Of a stretch of DNA of 64,000 nt, positions 10,343 to 22,662 are shown in pieces. Source of the DNA: Ascochyta rabiei. Lineage: Eukaryota; Ascomycota; Dothideomycetes; Pleosporales; Didymellaceae. Both the position numbers and the translations under genes were made by a program. The stretch spans positions 1,178,001-1,242,000 of the forward strand of contig NC_082410.1 of NCBI RefSeq assembly GCF_004011695.2. The letters are read 5' to 3'. The notes under the pieces are model-generated. The model ran no database searches, was not told the DNA's origin, and saw only the letters and a list, made by a program, of their open reading frames with translations. Each line of letters starts with the position of its first letter. Positions within the stretch are counted from its first letter, which is position 1.

Positions 10343-12057
10343 TGTGGTGTCGGTCTCAAGAGGTTGGAGTTCTAGGGGGTGAGAAGCTCAGCACTATTCA
10401 AGTACTGTTTGTAGATATTGCTTCCAAGTACATACGTGATTGGCGCTTGCTTGGTGTGGGGTAGACTGTGTTGAATTAGGAAACATCTCGCTCGCACTTT
10501 AGCGTACATCTTCTTGGTTTATGGAAATGAACGCCAATGCTGCACTTTTAATGGAGAGCTTGGGTAGAATCAAAACCGGCACGACTTTGGGCCAATCAAC
10601 TGGAGAGCTGTACTCCAGCGTCGCCATCGCTTGCTAGGAATGGCTGGGTCCAATCTTGCACCACTACTACGATTTTGGGGGCACCAGAGCGATTTTGTAC
10701 AACTGTCTGCTTACAGGCAAGGTGGCTTCAGACGATTCTAGTCGTCAAACGCGACTCGACGTTGTTACTATTACAGCATCCTCGTCCAGCAGCCCTCGTG
10801 ATATTCCCTGTGATGTGATGGTGGCTTGGATCGGAACCGCCTGCTGGGACCGTTTGCACTCGCGAGAAAGCGTCTTGTCTTCTCGGTTATCTCCGATAGC
10901 TAGCTCAGAACATGCAGTTCTCAAGAGCGCCGGGTAAAGAGCAAAGCAGATCGGTAGATAATCAACTGGGCTTGCGTTCAGATGTAGTGAAGCGGTAATG
11001 GACGATGTGAGGTGCTATGACTTGATTACATTGTTATCGTCGAAAGGTAACTCGTAATGCTGGAGTCGGTCATATCCAAACTCTCTTGTCAACGTAGAGG
11101 CCCTTAAGTTGGCTCTACGTTCTACCTTGGTGGTGGTGGGCTAAAAAACGTGCCGATCTACACAGCAAGATACATTTAAAAGTGGTATCCGTTACCGTGA
11201 TGAGCATGTCAAGGCTTTCTTTGTTGTACTTGAAAACCAGCTGTTGGATTCAAAATCCTCCTTACCCTAAGGTGCGTCTGACCATGTCTACACAGTTGGC
11301 CTCGATCGACGTCTTGATGCATCGTCTCTACGTCACCGATTGCAGAGGTCTGCCGCGGCAGTATCAAGTGCAGTGCACGAGCGCGGCGTAGAGGACGCAA
11401 TGCAGTGTGAGTCAGGAAGGGTTTGGAAAACGTATGAAGTTTGATCACACGACCTTTCCGTAGTCTAAGGTAGTCCCATCGTCATCGCACGTGTTGGCAC
11501 TGGACGATCGTCAGGACAGCAAGCAGTGCTGAAAGATAGGAAACAGGGGTCCCAGGCCCTCAGCCTTGACATTGAGGTTCTTGTTGCACAAAGGCAAATA
11601 CAGCTCCAGGCACTTCTGCTAGTAGCTGCGTCGTGAGGGCTCTGTCAAGTGGCAGTGCTAGCTTTGACGATGGCGTAGTGGCGGGTCTTGAGGGGCAAGA
11701 ACAAAGTTGTGAGCAACACAGGCAAGACCTACTATGCACAGCGGGGCGCATCAGCGCAACAGCAACAGCAACAGCAAGTGCAACGGATCAATGCAGCGCG
11801 TGGAGTAAATTGACGATGAGAGTTCTCGGTCTGTTGCCTGGAGTGGTCGCGGAGATGAATACAACGACAGCGGTGAATGGCGTTGGTCTCGCTTAGTAGG
11901 CCGCCAAGCAATTTGCCCACGCCAACCACGATTTTCCCCTCGCAACCTCGTCTTGACTTCTCGAAAGCCGTCCAGCGTCCACGCCTCTCGCGCCAAACCA
12001 TCAACTTAAGCCGTTGCCGACAACCTCCAAACCGAAAACTCTCCACAAACCGACAAT
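10343..12057. other. Intergenic region between divergent acetyltransferase and RPS27 genes
   Basis: About 1.7 kb with no supported coding frame. It is more AT-rich than its neighbours in the middle part (10.4-11.2 kb). Short CAACAG repeats appear near 11755-11780. The 150 bp before RPS27 are pyrimidine-rich, as in other ribosomal-protein promoters. Confidence 0.55.
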
Positions 12058-12579
12058 ATGGTGAGTGACGCCCTCCACGAGCCCGCAGACAGCGTTGTAG
12101 GAGTCTCTGCATGGCCTGCACACGACAGCCTCGGAGTTCGCCACAAAATCTTCTCATCGCAACCGTCTGCGGCCGCCCTGCGCGCGAGCAGCACCTCAAT
12201 CGACCTCGCATGCTGACACCAGCCCAGGTTCTCGCTGTTGACCTTCTCAACCCTTCCCCGGCCGCGTACGCTTGCACCTCCCGCTGCACCCTCTCGACTG
12301 CCGGCTAACACGCATCCAGTGAGGCCCGCAAGCACAAGCTCAAGACTCTTGTGCCCGCCCCCCGCTCGTTCTTCATGGACGTCAAGTGCCCGGGATGCTT
12401 CACCATCACCACCGTCTTCTCGCACGCCAACACAGTCGTCGTCTGCCAGGGCTGCTCGCAGGTCCTGTAAGTCAAGCGCTGCCGTACAAGGAACGAACAG
12501 GGGCTAACAGAGGACCAGGTGCCAGCCCACTGGTGGCAAGGCCCGCCTGACCGAGGGCTGCTCTTTCCGCAGGAAGTAA
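12058..12579 (+). CDS. RPS27: 40S ribosomal protein eS27
   Basis: Coding exons 12058-12060, 12228-12265, 12320-12466 and 12519-12579 sum to 249 nt, 82 residues, the family length. It is a zinc-binding protein of the small subunit. The first coding exon is only the ATG; a GTGAGT donor follows directly. The next exon encodes [19 protein letters not shown]. The zinc motif is CPGC near residue 37-40 and CQGC near 56-59. The end CSFRRK is conserved. The 167-nt first intron may carry regulatory sequence, as is common in ribosomal-protein genes. Confidence 0.96.
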
Positions 12580-13492
12580 ACGACTCGCCGGAACGATGAC
12601 GGTGGGATTTGACGGGCTACGATGACGACTATCATGGAATAAGGGTGTAGATCTCATTGGTACCGATCGATCCGACTGCGGGATAGAAGAGGGATCTTTC
12701 GACTCGAGTCAATGCAAAAGTCAAAACGGGAGTTCCGGATATTCAGCGTTGATCACAGGGCGACCCTTTCTCCTTCGATCTATTCCCTTCTGTTTGGCAT
12801 CTCTTTCACAGCTTTTATGTACATGCATGTGGAAGGGGAGATGGCATCTCTGAGCTCTGGATACGTTATCTGAGGGCGAGGACCGGTTTGCAATCGAGGA
12901 TACCTCCGCAGCACGCGGTCCTTTGTAAATCGAAAGTCAATTTCGCACATCCGCTCCCTGCAGTGACTTGACCGTGTTGGACTGTTTTTCACCCCATCAA
13001 TTCGTCGTCCATGTCTACGATGTCTGCCCCACACTCCAACACCACTCAGGGGTCCTGAGGCTCCAACTTCCCTTTCCGAAGCACCTTTGACGCCCCAATT
13101 GGGGCCATGGAAATAGCACGGGACGAAATTTAGGAGCCATGCCCGTTGAAGAAGGACTTCAACCTTGGCTGCGCTTCCACGAGCTCGAGACGACCTCGAG
13201 TGGAGCAGACCCCACGTTCATTGAAGGGTACAATTGTCCCGCATGATGAGTAGACACGGAGTTTCGCCGAACTCCGACAACCTCAGCTCGCGACTATAAA
13301 CAAACAGTTTCCCCATACCAACCTCTGCAAGCCTGACCGTGACGCCTGAAATTCCCGTGGGCAAGGACTCGACTCGTGCCAGCCGTCCCCACAGCGTCGC
13401 ACCGCCAATCAACCACTACATCGCCCGTCTTCCGCGGTATCGAAAAAAATCCCGATTTAGGCTCACCTTGCTAAATACCAGCAATATCCACC
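12580..13492. other. Intergenic region RPS27 to deoxyribose-phosphate aldolase
   Basis: About 900 bp. The left half is the RPS27 3' region; the right half is the aldolase promoter. No coding frame is supported. Confidence 0.6.
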
Positions 13493-14727
13493 ATGTCCGC
13501 CGCAGCCGAGAACCCCCATCCCATCCCACTGACTGAATCCGAGGTCTTGATCCGTGGCTTCCTGGCAGCCAACCCTGCGCTTGACGCCGAGCTGGGCTCT
13601 ATTGAAATCATGACCGACCGCTACACGAACGAGGAGTGGGCCGCGCAGATTGCGGAAACGCAGAAGGCGGTGCTGAAAGAGGTGGAGAGTGGAGAGAGGG
13701 CGAAGAAGGTGTACGCGGGGCCGAGGATGCGCGACGGGGGCGAGGCGCTGAAGGAGCTGGCTAAGACGGTGGACCACACGGTCCTCAAGCTCGATGCAAC
13801 GAGCACGCAGATTGACAGCTTGTGCAGTGAGGCCAGGACCGAGGACTTCAAGGTGTGTAGCCAGCATGGACTGATTTGGAATTCATCTGCGAGCGCACTT
13901 GAAGCAAGGAAACTGACATTCTCCAGTCCGTCTGCGTCCGCTTGAACTGGGTACGACGCTGCGTCGCCAACCTCAGAGGCTCGTCCGTCGTCGTAGCAGC
14001 CGTCGTCGGCTTCCACGAAGGCACCCAGGATACGTACTCCAAGCTGCGCGAAGCGCGAGCCTGCGTCGCCGCGGGAGCCTCTGAGCTCGACCTGGTGCTC
14101 AACCACTCCCTCCTAACCAAGCACAACAAGCCCGCGTCCCCCCAGCTCATCCGCAGCCACGACTCAGCCATCGACAGCATCACGGCCGCCAACACGGCCG
14201 CCAACGCCGCCTCCACCACAGGCAGTGACGACAACGACGACGACGACGACGAGATCCCGGACTACAGCACCCTCTACCGCGAGCTGGCGAGCATCCGCTC
14301 CCTCTGCCCCTCGCCCGTGGTGATCAAGTTGATTCTCGAGACCTCGCAGCTCAGCCCCCAGCAGATCCTGGCCGCCTCGCACCTCGCAGCGGCCGCGAAC
14401 CTGGACTTCATCAAGACGTCGACAGGCTTCAACGGGCCCGGCGCGTCGCTGCCCAACGTGCAGCTCATGGTCGGCGCGGCAGAGTACTTGCACAAGACGG
14501 GCGTGAGCAGGCGGCAGATGCAAGTCAAGGCGTCCGGCGGCGTCAGGAGTCTCGAGGACGCGGTCAAGATGCTGGAGGCTGGAGCCACGAGACTGGGCAC
14601 TAGCAGTGGGCTGTGGATTATGCAGCAGGCGAGGGAGAAGGTCGAGCAGGGTAGGGAGGGGAAGGGTGCGAGTAGGCCGGCCGCGACGAGGCTGTATACT
14701 GATGATTCGGTGAGTGGAGGGTACTAG
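13493..14727 (+). CDS. Deoxyribose-phosphate aldolase (DERA)
   Basis: Exons 13493-13852 and 13927-14727 give 386 residues. DERA cleaves 2-deoxyribose 5-phosphate to glyceraldehyde 3-phosphate and acetaldehyde in nucleoside breakdown. The TIM barrel begins near residue 100 at VDHTVLK. It continues with AAVVGFHEGTQ, ELDLVLNHSLL, the segment VVIKLILETSQL and the Schiff-base lysine in DFIKTSTGF. VKASGGVRSLEDA is the phosphate-binding end. Two features are unusual: about 95 residues precede the barrel, and an insertion between strands (near residues 190-215) carries an acidic run DDNDDDDDE. The ATG lies in a good context (CCACCATG). Confidence 0.9.
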
Positions 14728-17489
14728 ACGTGGAAGAGGTGGATGAAACAATTCGATGAGCTATTTTCCCACTCCTTCTGTCGTGTGGTCGGTATTAGAT
14801 CGAGTCGCCTTACCCGGACCTCGTTTTCGGATTCAGAAGACCGCAGTTCTCAATTCAGTCTCTACGTCCGTGTTGCCACGAAAGGCTGGAACCCATGCTC
14901 AGCTCCGACCGTGTCTCTCCTCCACATCCCGCAAGTGACAACGTCAAGTTGGTGGCTCGCCTGATTTGAGCACGGAATGCTAGCTCCGGCAGGAGAACCA
15001 CTGGCGCTTCAGCAGCGTCCGAGCTCGACGGAGCAAGGATGCAGAGTGACTGCTAGTCGGCCAAGACAGCTTCGTCGCGTTGTTGTTCAGACTTCACGAG
15101 GTACATAGAGGACACCGATAACGTGATGGCGAGTAGACGCGTGCCGAAAGCACTGCTGGGATGTTCGTCGCTACCTCAGCGGTGGATGTCTGCGCTGCCC
15201 CGGTTGTAGCCTTGTAGCTTTTCCCCAGAGCGACGTCCCGCTGGTGTGGTTAGTGCACAGCGACCCACAGCACCACTTTCCCCATGTCGCGTGCCGACCT
15301 CATCGTGTGACGGGTCGTCACCAACAGCATCAAAGTCTGTGCAAGTCGTGGTCATATGCAGATACGAGAGCTTGGCTGTGCGGATTCGAAGGAGCGCACC
15401 GGCTGTACTGTGTTTACCCTGAGGTTGGCTTCGCTTCGCCACGATAGGTGAGACTCTCAGAGACGCACCTCGTACCTGAATCCCTCCGTGTTCCTATAGC
15501 CGCAGTGGCGCTTCTCGGCGTGACCGAGGTACGAAGCAATGTCAGTGTTAAGAGCCGGGGTGGCTAAACTGCAATTTACCCCAGAATTGGATGTGCGCGC
15601 TTGAGCTCCCATAGCCGTCCATGCCGCAGGTGTCCAGACCTGGTGTCTTGCGGGATTGACGCCATGCAAGTTGGCGGCGCTGTCGACTCGGTTACTGATG
15701 TAATCACCCACGCAGAGAGAGGGGCCGATTGGAATCGTACGGACGAATACTCGCAGCACCGTCCATAAGAGGGTCGGCGAAGTACTTGTAGAAGCAGGCA
15801 GCGCATACCTAGCCCCGAGAGTATTGGACACGTGCGGAATGTGACTGCGGTAGCGAATGGCTGACAGACTTGAAATGAGTAGTAGCCGGTGGGTGGTAGG
15901 AAACCTGACATGTCGAGGCTCGAGCCTTCGTACGCAACGATCTAGCAGCCATGACCTGCATGGAGCGTGGCTCTGCCGCAACTGCACCTCGTTTCACACG
16001 CGCGGACAGAATGAGAACCTAGCCGGGAATTTTGCAACGTCGAGCAAGCCGTCATCTTACAGGCCGGCCTACGAGCGGTGTTGGATGCCTGATGGGCCGA
16101 TGTAGAGGCTGGAAATCTCAACCACGAAAGATGTCCCCGCAGCGCATCGACCTCGTCCTGGTCCGACGTGCGCTTCAGTCGTCAGCATGTCGCAAGCCCA
16201 TGGCATCCCCGTGCAGCCGCGGACGCCTTGGACGCAAAAGGGCGTGCTTCCCTGCGCATTTCGGAATGTCGCAATGCACGGAAGAGAGATCGGTAGCTGT
16301 GTCTGCTGGGGTCATTGGCAGCGAGGCTGTGTAGCGGTAACGCACGGATCCAGACGCGCGACAGAGTGATCCGGTCCATGCCAGACGTGGATTCACCCTG
16401 GGGATGCTCGTGAAGGATTGGCCAAGCAATCCCCCACAATCAGCTAACAAGAAGCACTTCGGAGCCAAGCACCGAGGCCCCGCACAGGAACCATTCACGA
16501 TCGTGACACTCATTCACCGCGCCGTGTTATGGGGAGGAAGTTCGACGACCACCACCACCACGCAACCACACAACCACAAAACCACACAACCACTCAACCA
16601 CTCAACGTCTATCGTGAACTGCCAGCTGCGAACGTGCATCAACGTGCATGATGGCGCGGCTGGCCCCGCCCTGAGCAGCGCTGCTCCTCGATCCGTTGGG
16701 AGCTGCAGACATGCTGGCGCGTTTACACATGGTGGCTGCGGCCTTGCTTCTCTTGCCAACGCTATCGGCCCTTGAGATCCATCATGCGACATTAGCCCAG
16801 TTCGCTCTCGACGGCCCACCCCAACTGCCCTGCGAGCCTGGAGATCGGCGTGTGGGTACGGCGTCCCCGTCCAGACGGGCAGCAATGCTCGACGCCCATC
16901 CTGATCGACGTCCCTCGACTCGCTCCGTGTCAAGGCGTCTTCGCAACGAGAGACGATTCGGCTGGCTGTAGTAGTATACCGGCTGACAGCGCGCCGAGGG
17001 CCCCCTGACCACGCCTCACCTTGAACCCTGTCCGGGGCAAGCTACCTAGCAGCCGTCAAGCAAGCCGCACCCGCATGCTCGCTAGTCTCGTTTCTTGCCC
17101 AAGTCAGCGGCAGACTGGAGATTCATCCCCTTATTATGGCAGACTTCTCCACTGAACTAGGTTCTCACCGCTCGTCTTAGCCATTTCTTCTTCTGCTTTT
17201 CTACTCCAATATCCTCTCAGCGCCAAAGGGTCCACCGCCACGGAAGACACGTCTGGAGCCACCCACTCCTTGTATACTGCTGCACGCCACATCGGTCCCG
17301 CGACGAAGAACCCCTTCGTACTGTCCTCCCGTTTGGCACGTACCAGTCTATCCGGCCGACTTGATACTGAACCTGTTGCTCCATCGCTTTGTTCTGCACA
17401 ATGTCTTGAAGGCCGCGAGTCAGGACAACCTTCATCACTGATCTTCACAACGTTCCTTTCGAGATACCCAAACGCAGTCAACTCCCACC
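14728..17489. other. Long gene-poor region
   Basis: 2.8 kb without a coding frame I can support on either strand. Frames longer than 100 codons exist but show no domains, no consistent splice structure and overlap each other. A CCACACAA-type simple repeat lies at 16548-16606. The last 300 bp are the receptor-gene promoter. Confidence 0.55.
16548..16606. repeat. Imperfect ACC / CCACACAA simple repeat
   Basis: ACC triplets pass into imperfect 8-9 bp units of the CCACWCAA type. Confidence 0.8.
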
Positions 17490-18850
17490 ATGGCAGCCTT
17501 CGACACAGCACCCAGGCACGTGCTGGAGAAGCGGTACTTCGCCTACCCAGACAGCCTGGATCCGCTCACACCCGTCTACCGCACCGGTCTGATCCCCGTC
17601 ACCATCTTCGCCATGATGTCCCTCATCGGCGTGACAGCCCTGCTCGTCTTCATCACGCACCGCCTGATCAGCTGGCGGAAACACTACCGGGAGTATGTGG
17701 GGTACAACCAATACGTGATCCTGATCTACAACCTGCTGCTCGCGGACCTGCAGCAGGCCATCGCCTTCGTCATGTCCTTCCACTGGCTGCGCATCAACAA
17801 GATCCTGGCCCCGACCGCGCCTTGCTTCCTGCAGGCGTGGTTCCTGCAGATTGGAGACGTCTCGAGCGGCTTCTTCGTCCTCGCCATTGCCGTCCACACT
17901 TGGCTGGGCGTGGTCAAGGGATACAAGATGCCGTACAGTTGGTTCATCGTCTCGATTCTAGCGCTGTGGGCCTTTGCTCTGATCTTGACGCTCCTGGGGC
18001 CCGTCATGCATCAGGACCGCTACTTCGCGCGCGCCGGTGGATGGGTGAGTAGCCTGCACCTCAAGCACGCTTCGCTGGCTGATGGTACATACAGTGCTGG
18101 GTCTCGGTTGAATACCAGGACGAACGACTGTGGCTGCACTACCTGTGGATCTTCATTGTCGAGTTCGGCACCATTGCCATCTACGGACACGTTTTTGTTC
18201 ACCTGCGTGGCCGCATTCGAAGCATCATCAACAACGACACCACCAAGCTCATGCGCGCGACAAAGTTCATGGTCATGTACCCGGCCGTCTACGTGGTTCT
18301 CACTCTCCCTATCGCGGTCGGTCGTATGGTCGCCATGACCGGCACGCAGATGCCTGATGTATTCTTCTGCGTCGCCGGCTCGCTCCTCACCTCGTGCGGT
18401 TGGATCGACGCCCTGCTGTACGCCCTGACGCGCCGCATCCTCGTCACAAACGACATATCCACCGCGCAGTACAACCGCACGGTCGTAACCACCATCAACA
18501 CGAACAACCCCGCCCGGCCCGGCGACGCTGAAGACTACGGCCTCGTGTCCATGGACAAGGAGACGGTGCCCGCGCGCTCCATCACCATCGTCGGCGGCAG
18601 CAACCGGCTGTCGCGCATGGTCGACCACCGCCGAGGACGCAGTCAAGCGCGGAAATCGCAGCTGGGCTCCCTGCGTGACGTCAGCCCCACAGGCAGCCAG
18701 GACTCGATCATCAAGACGACCTCGCTGACGGACGGGATCAAGGTCCAGGTCGAAACCAACATCCACGTCGAAACGGCGAGTGTAGACGGCGACACCATAA
18801 CGCCGACAGGCGCAGAAAGCCATGGCCCCACGAGGCCGCATGCGCGGTGA
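17490..18850 (+). CDS. Fungal seven-transmembrane G-protein-coupled receptor (cAMP-receptor/Git3-like)
   Basis: Exons 17490-18044 and 18095-18850 give 436 residues. Seven hydrophobic helices can be seen at about residues 30-56, 70-96, 110-132, 146-166, 200-222, 240-263 and 270-293. A basic third loop (HLRGRIRSIINNDTTKLMRATK) and a polar cytoplasmic tail of about 140 residues follow. The layout fits fungal receptors that sense nutrients or other signals through heterotrimeric G proteins and cAMP. The loop CWVSVEYQDERLWLHY carries the usual extracellular cysteine. No signal peptide is present. The exact receptor class and ligand cannot be read from sequence; the label is by general resemblance. 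Confidence 0.75.
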
Positions 18851-19501
18851 AACGAGGCGGTGCGTAGGGCTGCGCCATTTGCCAGATCCCGAGTCCAGGG
18901 ATCGCGGATTTGCGGAGGCGAAGGATGGTCCCGCGCGGGATCGCCGTTGCTCGGCGCATTGCAGTCCCCCAAGTCGGAAACCCCTTACTCAAGGGCTTGC
19001 TAGGTTGGAAGCGAAGCGACCTACTCACGACGAATGCATGTGGCATGTTTTCCTATTGTACAACAAGCGCGGAGTTGATTGGTGCTGAGGCGTTCCACTT
19101 TTCCTACGAAAATGTTTCTCATGCGGTGTGTGCTTACGGCTGGTGGGCGGATTTGTATAGTTGGATACCCCGAATCAAAAAGTGTTGCGAGTGCGACGAT
19201 GTCCGTTGGTCGTGTCCTGTTCAAAAGACGTGTGACTGATACTGTGAGTGTGCCGTCGAGTATGCGTTGGAAGTGGATCGTGTTTTTGGTTCATGGTGCC
19301 TTTGTTGCGAACCTAGGCTGCATTCTGCACTCACAGAACTTGAAGCTTTGAGGCCTTGGCTATGCATGGATGGTGATTAATGTACGAGCAGGATAAGCGT
19401 TGGCCATCCCGTAGGGTGGGGCGCTGACAATGTCTCATGATAGAGCAGCAGCCAAGAACATGCCAGCCCTGATGGTGAATAGACTGGACGTCTACGGCAG
19501 C
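18851..19501. other. Convergent spacer
   Basis: 650 bp between the receptor stop codon and the stop of the next, minus-strand gene. No supported feature. Confidence 0.55.
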
Positions 19502-20704
19502 TCATCTCCCTTGCTTTCGACTGTGGTCTCGAAGCAGCTCGAGAGCATCGGTAGGTAGGATCTCGTCCTGATTAACGAGTCCAAAGGGGGAGTCAGGGTA
19601 CGCATTGGCATGTCTTCTCTTAGGCCATGAATCTATTGTCTCTGAGGCGACTGGGAATTTTCGTAGTCTCATGCGTGGTTTCCGTGGTGGGAGTTTTGCT
19701 CTCAGGCTGCTCTTAGTATTGGCCAGCTCCTGTTCGAGATCCGAAGCCTTCTCCTTCCAACGGCGCAGCTCGGGCTCACGCCCTCCTGCATCGGGATGCG
19801 CAGCTCCCAAGGCAATCTCTGCGGCAGGCCCTTCCATGATTGCCGTCGTCTGTTCGATCTTCTGGATCCTGTCATACACCCAAGCCAGGTAGTCGCCGAG
19901 GTGCTTTCGGCGTGAAGCTGGAGACATGCGCTGAGATTGTTGCAGATTGATATGAAGCCTCAATCCATTGTCCGGGCGAACATTCGGCTGCAGAGTGCCC
20001 TCGTTCAAGGTGCCGCGGAATGTCTGCAAGCTAGCTAACAGTGGTGGGTTCCGCCTGAGATCCTCTTCGGCAGCGAGCATAGGGACCGCACGTTCATCCA
20101 TGTCCACGGAATCGGGAAAGCCTCGTGTCGGATCTAAATGCAAGCAGATTGGATGGAAAGGCTGATCGGGAGCCAACAGCGTCTCCCCAGTCTGCGCATA
20201 TCGAGCGTATGCGTGGAACCACCGAGTCCTCCGGGCCTCCTGTAGAGGCCAAAAGGCCTTTCTAACCACAGGCGTCGGTTAGTGACTTGCGAATGCTCTG
20301 AAAGTGACTCACTCGATGAGAACCAACTGCGCCTGGCCGTGCTTCGTCCTCCTGGAGGCTAAGCCGGCCTTTGCGTCGGAGGGGCTGCGCACAAAGTACG
20401 CTGCGATATTCATCAGTTGCTGGAACTCGTCATGGTCGTAAAAGTGACGTGCAACAAAGATGGAGCCGTCTTCAAAGTATGCCCAGCCTCGAGGCTGTAG
20501 GTATTCAGCCTCGAAGGTCGCCCTGTACAGGCTGCCCAGATTGACACCGTGCTGTGGGCTGCCATCAACTCTGCGCTTGGGCGCCAAACGCCACCTCAAC
20601 GACTCCTGCCACGGCTGCAGGCTATAGAAGTTGCCCAGGTTGACGAAGTTCTGTACAACTGCGGTCTTGGAGGCGCGAGCCAGCTTACTTCGAGCACGAC
20701 TCAT
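19502..20704 (-). CDS. Uncharacterised protein, 383 residues
   Basis: Exons 20313-20704 and 19502-20261 join at a GTGAGT donor and a TTAG acceptor (intron 51 nt) to give 383 residues. I do not recognise the family. The N-terminal half is mixed and globular-looking (NLGNFYSLQPWQESLRWRL, the segment RGWAYFEDGSIFVARHFYD). The middle reads VYDRIQKIEQTTAIM, and a probable coiled coil covers ELRRWKEKASDLEQEL near residues 285-310. The C terminus is basic, then polar. No signal peptide or membrane helix. The continuous frame across the splice supports a real gene. Confidence 0.65.
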
Positions 20705-21921
20705 GTCTACAGTCCGTAAACGAGGCTATACAGTCTGGCAGGCCCGCTGCTTCGCTTGCGAAAATGCCAATCTAACAATTCGACCAGGCTGCAGTGGTGT
20801 CACGGTCATTGTTGACACGAGACACTGTAGGCTGTACTGCTGGAACAGAGTGCGCCACGTAAACGAGACGGCGCTGGGGTCTCTTGAGCTCGTCTTGCTG
20901 GCTAGCGATGTGGCTATTCCGAGTCCATGGTAAGATCACCTGGTCGCGCTCTGCAGGTACGGGTGCGACGTCGTGTATTGGTGGTGGAGAAAGGATGCGC
21001 AACGCGGTTGCCATTAATCTCCGCGCATTGGCCCCAGGTCACACGTCACCCACGGTTCCACACCTCTGGGATCTACACTTGGAGTGCTCTTAAATCCACT
21101 TCGTTTTCGCTTCCTCTACTTTTCTAGCATTTTGCTCGCAGTCACAATCCTGCATAATCAAGACACAGCCGCGACGTGCAGACATGGATTTCGACGCTAC
21201 TGGCCGAGCACACGACGACGTGTCGTATTCAGCGACATGAGCCGCGCTATTGCCTCGACCTGGACTGGGATGCGAGCGCCCAACTATGCAACTATGGAAG
21301 CAAGAGCATGGACATGTGGAGCCAGGGCGCATTGCCAGAAGCAGCATGCAATCGACTCCGAGGCTTACTCGCTGTCGCCCAACACGACCAGGCTGGCCGT
21401 TCACCGGCACCTTTTTGTTCCCAGCCCCCCCCCTGAACCTAGCCCAATCCGCTTGTGAGCAGCTTCGAGTGAGCCTGATGGGTTCTCGCAAACGAAAAGC
21501 GTGTCGACGTGTCAGCACGCTGCGCAGTACCTGGTGAGACGTGTCTGCGTCGAGGGGTGTGAAAGAGTCAGGTAGTCCGACTTGATGGCCGCCAGATAGC
21601 CTTGTCGCTGCTTAGCGTGATGCTCGCAGCCCTATCCGTCCGCTGGCTGCTGCCGGTAAGGCCGCCTGCCCTACATGCAATGCTATCGACGTCCTGCCCT
21701 ACATGTAATGCTATCGACGTCCTGCCCTGCATGTAACGCTATCGACGCCCTGCCCTGCATGTAATGCTATCGACGCCCTGCCCTGCATGTAACGCTATCG
21801 ACGCCCTGCCCTGCATGTAACGCTATCGACATCCTGCTCTACACGGTGAAGCTATCGGCATCTGCGATTCTGAGCCCGAGTGTGGGCAAGTCTGTCGCTC
21901 GTCAACGCCCCGCGAACAAGC
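20705..21921. other. Intergenic region carrying a minisatellite
   Basis: 1.2 kb upstream of the 383-residue gene and downstream of the zinc-finger gene. No supported coding frame. Its right end is a 28-bp tandem array. Confidence 0.6.
21664..21862. repeat. 28-bp tandem repeat, about seven copies
   Basis: The anchor CTATCGAC recurs at 21683, 21711, 21739, 21767, 21795 and 21823, exactly 28 bp apart, with a decayed copy at 21852. The unit reads CCTGCCCTGCATGTAACG followed by CTATCGACGC. Differences between units are mostly C/T and A/G changes. It lies 60-260 bp beyond the stop codon of the zinc-finger gene. Confidence 0.95.
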
Positions 21922-22662
21922 TTAAGCGGCATCGACCTTATCTACAATACTGTCAATGGCCATGGATCGGGTAGAAGGTGTTGTTGGCGTTGGCGGCGCT
22001 TTCGACTCCGTCTTTGTACCGATGAATGGCTGCTGAGACGGCCGTTGCAGCTGCGGCGGCGGCGAAGTCAAGGAGTCGTTCCTGACACCATCCATGGGCG
22101 AATCGTCACCTTCAACAAACTCGTCGACCTCTCGCAACCAGTTCGTCTTCAAGACATCCATAGGAGGGTCCAAGTCTGTGGCCTTCCCACCTTTGCGCGC
22201 CTCGGCAGCCGTCATCTTTCGCTCGCCTCGCTTGTGCGGGTGGAAGTGCATCCTGCGGAGGTGTGAAGCAGCATTGTAGCATTCGTTATACCTCTTACCG
22301 GTCTGGCAGGCCTTGCAGTTTGCGAGGAACGACTTGTCCGGCGACGTGTCGATGGTTACCCAGACCTTGCGCGTCTTTCTGTGGACACGGTTGGTGTGAC
22401 GTCGCAACTCATGCTCGCTCCGGAAGCCGTCGGGATAGTCTGAGCACAGCGGACACTTCAAGCGCAACACCTTCCGCGATGGAGTCTTGGAAGAACTGTG
22501 GAGGGTGGGAGAAGTGGGCGTGTGACTATGGACGGGAGCTACGGCGACCCCTTCCCTCGACATGGAGGGCGGCTCGACGGAATCACTGGTCTGGGTTGCT
22601 ATCGAGATGGTGGAAGCTGGTGCTTCTTCTTTCATCCTTGCTCTTGTTCTCGTCGGAGGCAT
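21922..22662 (-). CDS. C2H2-like zinc-finger protein (fungal DUF7896-type)
   Basis: Single exon, 246 residues. A Cys2-His2-like finger spans residues 75-98 (CPLCSDYPDGFRSEHELRRH, then H). A second Cys/His module follows near 114-142 (NCKACQTGKRYNECYNAASH, LRRMHFHP). Between them lies KVWVTIDTSPDKSFLANC. After it comes the basic stretch KRGERKMT and then MDVLKTNWLREVDEFV. This order matches a family of uncharacterised fungal nuclear-type proteins that I associate with DUF7896. These are often longer at the N terminus, so an upstream exon may be missing. The tail is Ser/Thr/Pro-rich. DNA binding is an inference. Confidence 0.7.
   Translation of the reverse strand: MPPTRTRARMKEEAPASTISIATQTSDSVEPPSMSREGVAVAPVHSHTPTSPTLHSSSKTPSRKVLRLKCPLCSDYPDGFRSEHELRRHTNRVHRKTRKVWVTIDTSPDKSFLANCKACQTGKRYNECYNAASHLRRMHFHPHKRGERKMTAAEARKGGKATDLDPPMDVLKTNWLREVDEFVEGDDSPMDGVRNDSLTSPPPQLQRPSQQPFIGTKTESKAPPTPTTPSTRSMAIDSIVDKVDAA

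Noticed and set aside
15457..15987. 176-codon minus-strand frame
   Set aside because: No recognisable domain, overlaps other frames of similar length, and has no supported splice neighbours.
21664..21862. 28-bp repeats as a CRISPR-like array
   Set aside because: The units are directly joined without unique spacers, and the genome is fungal.
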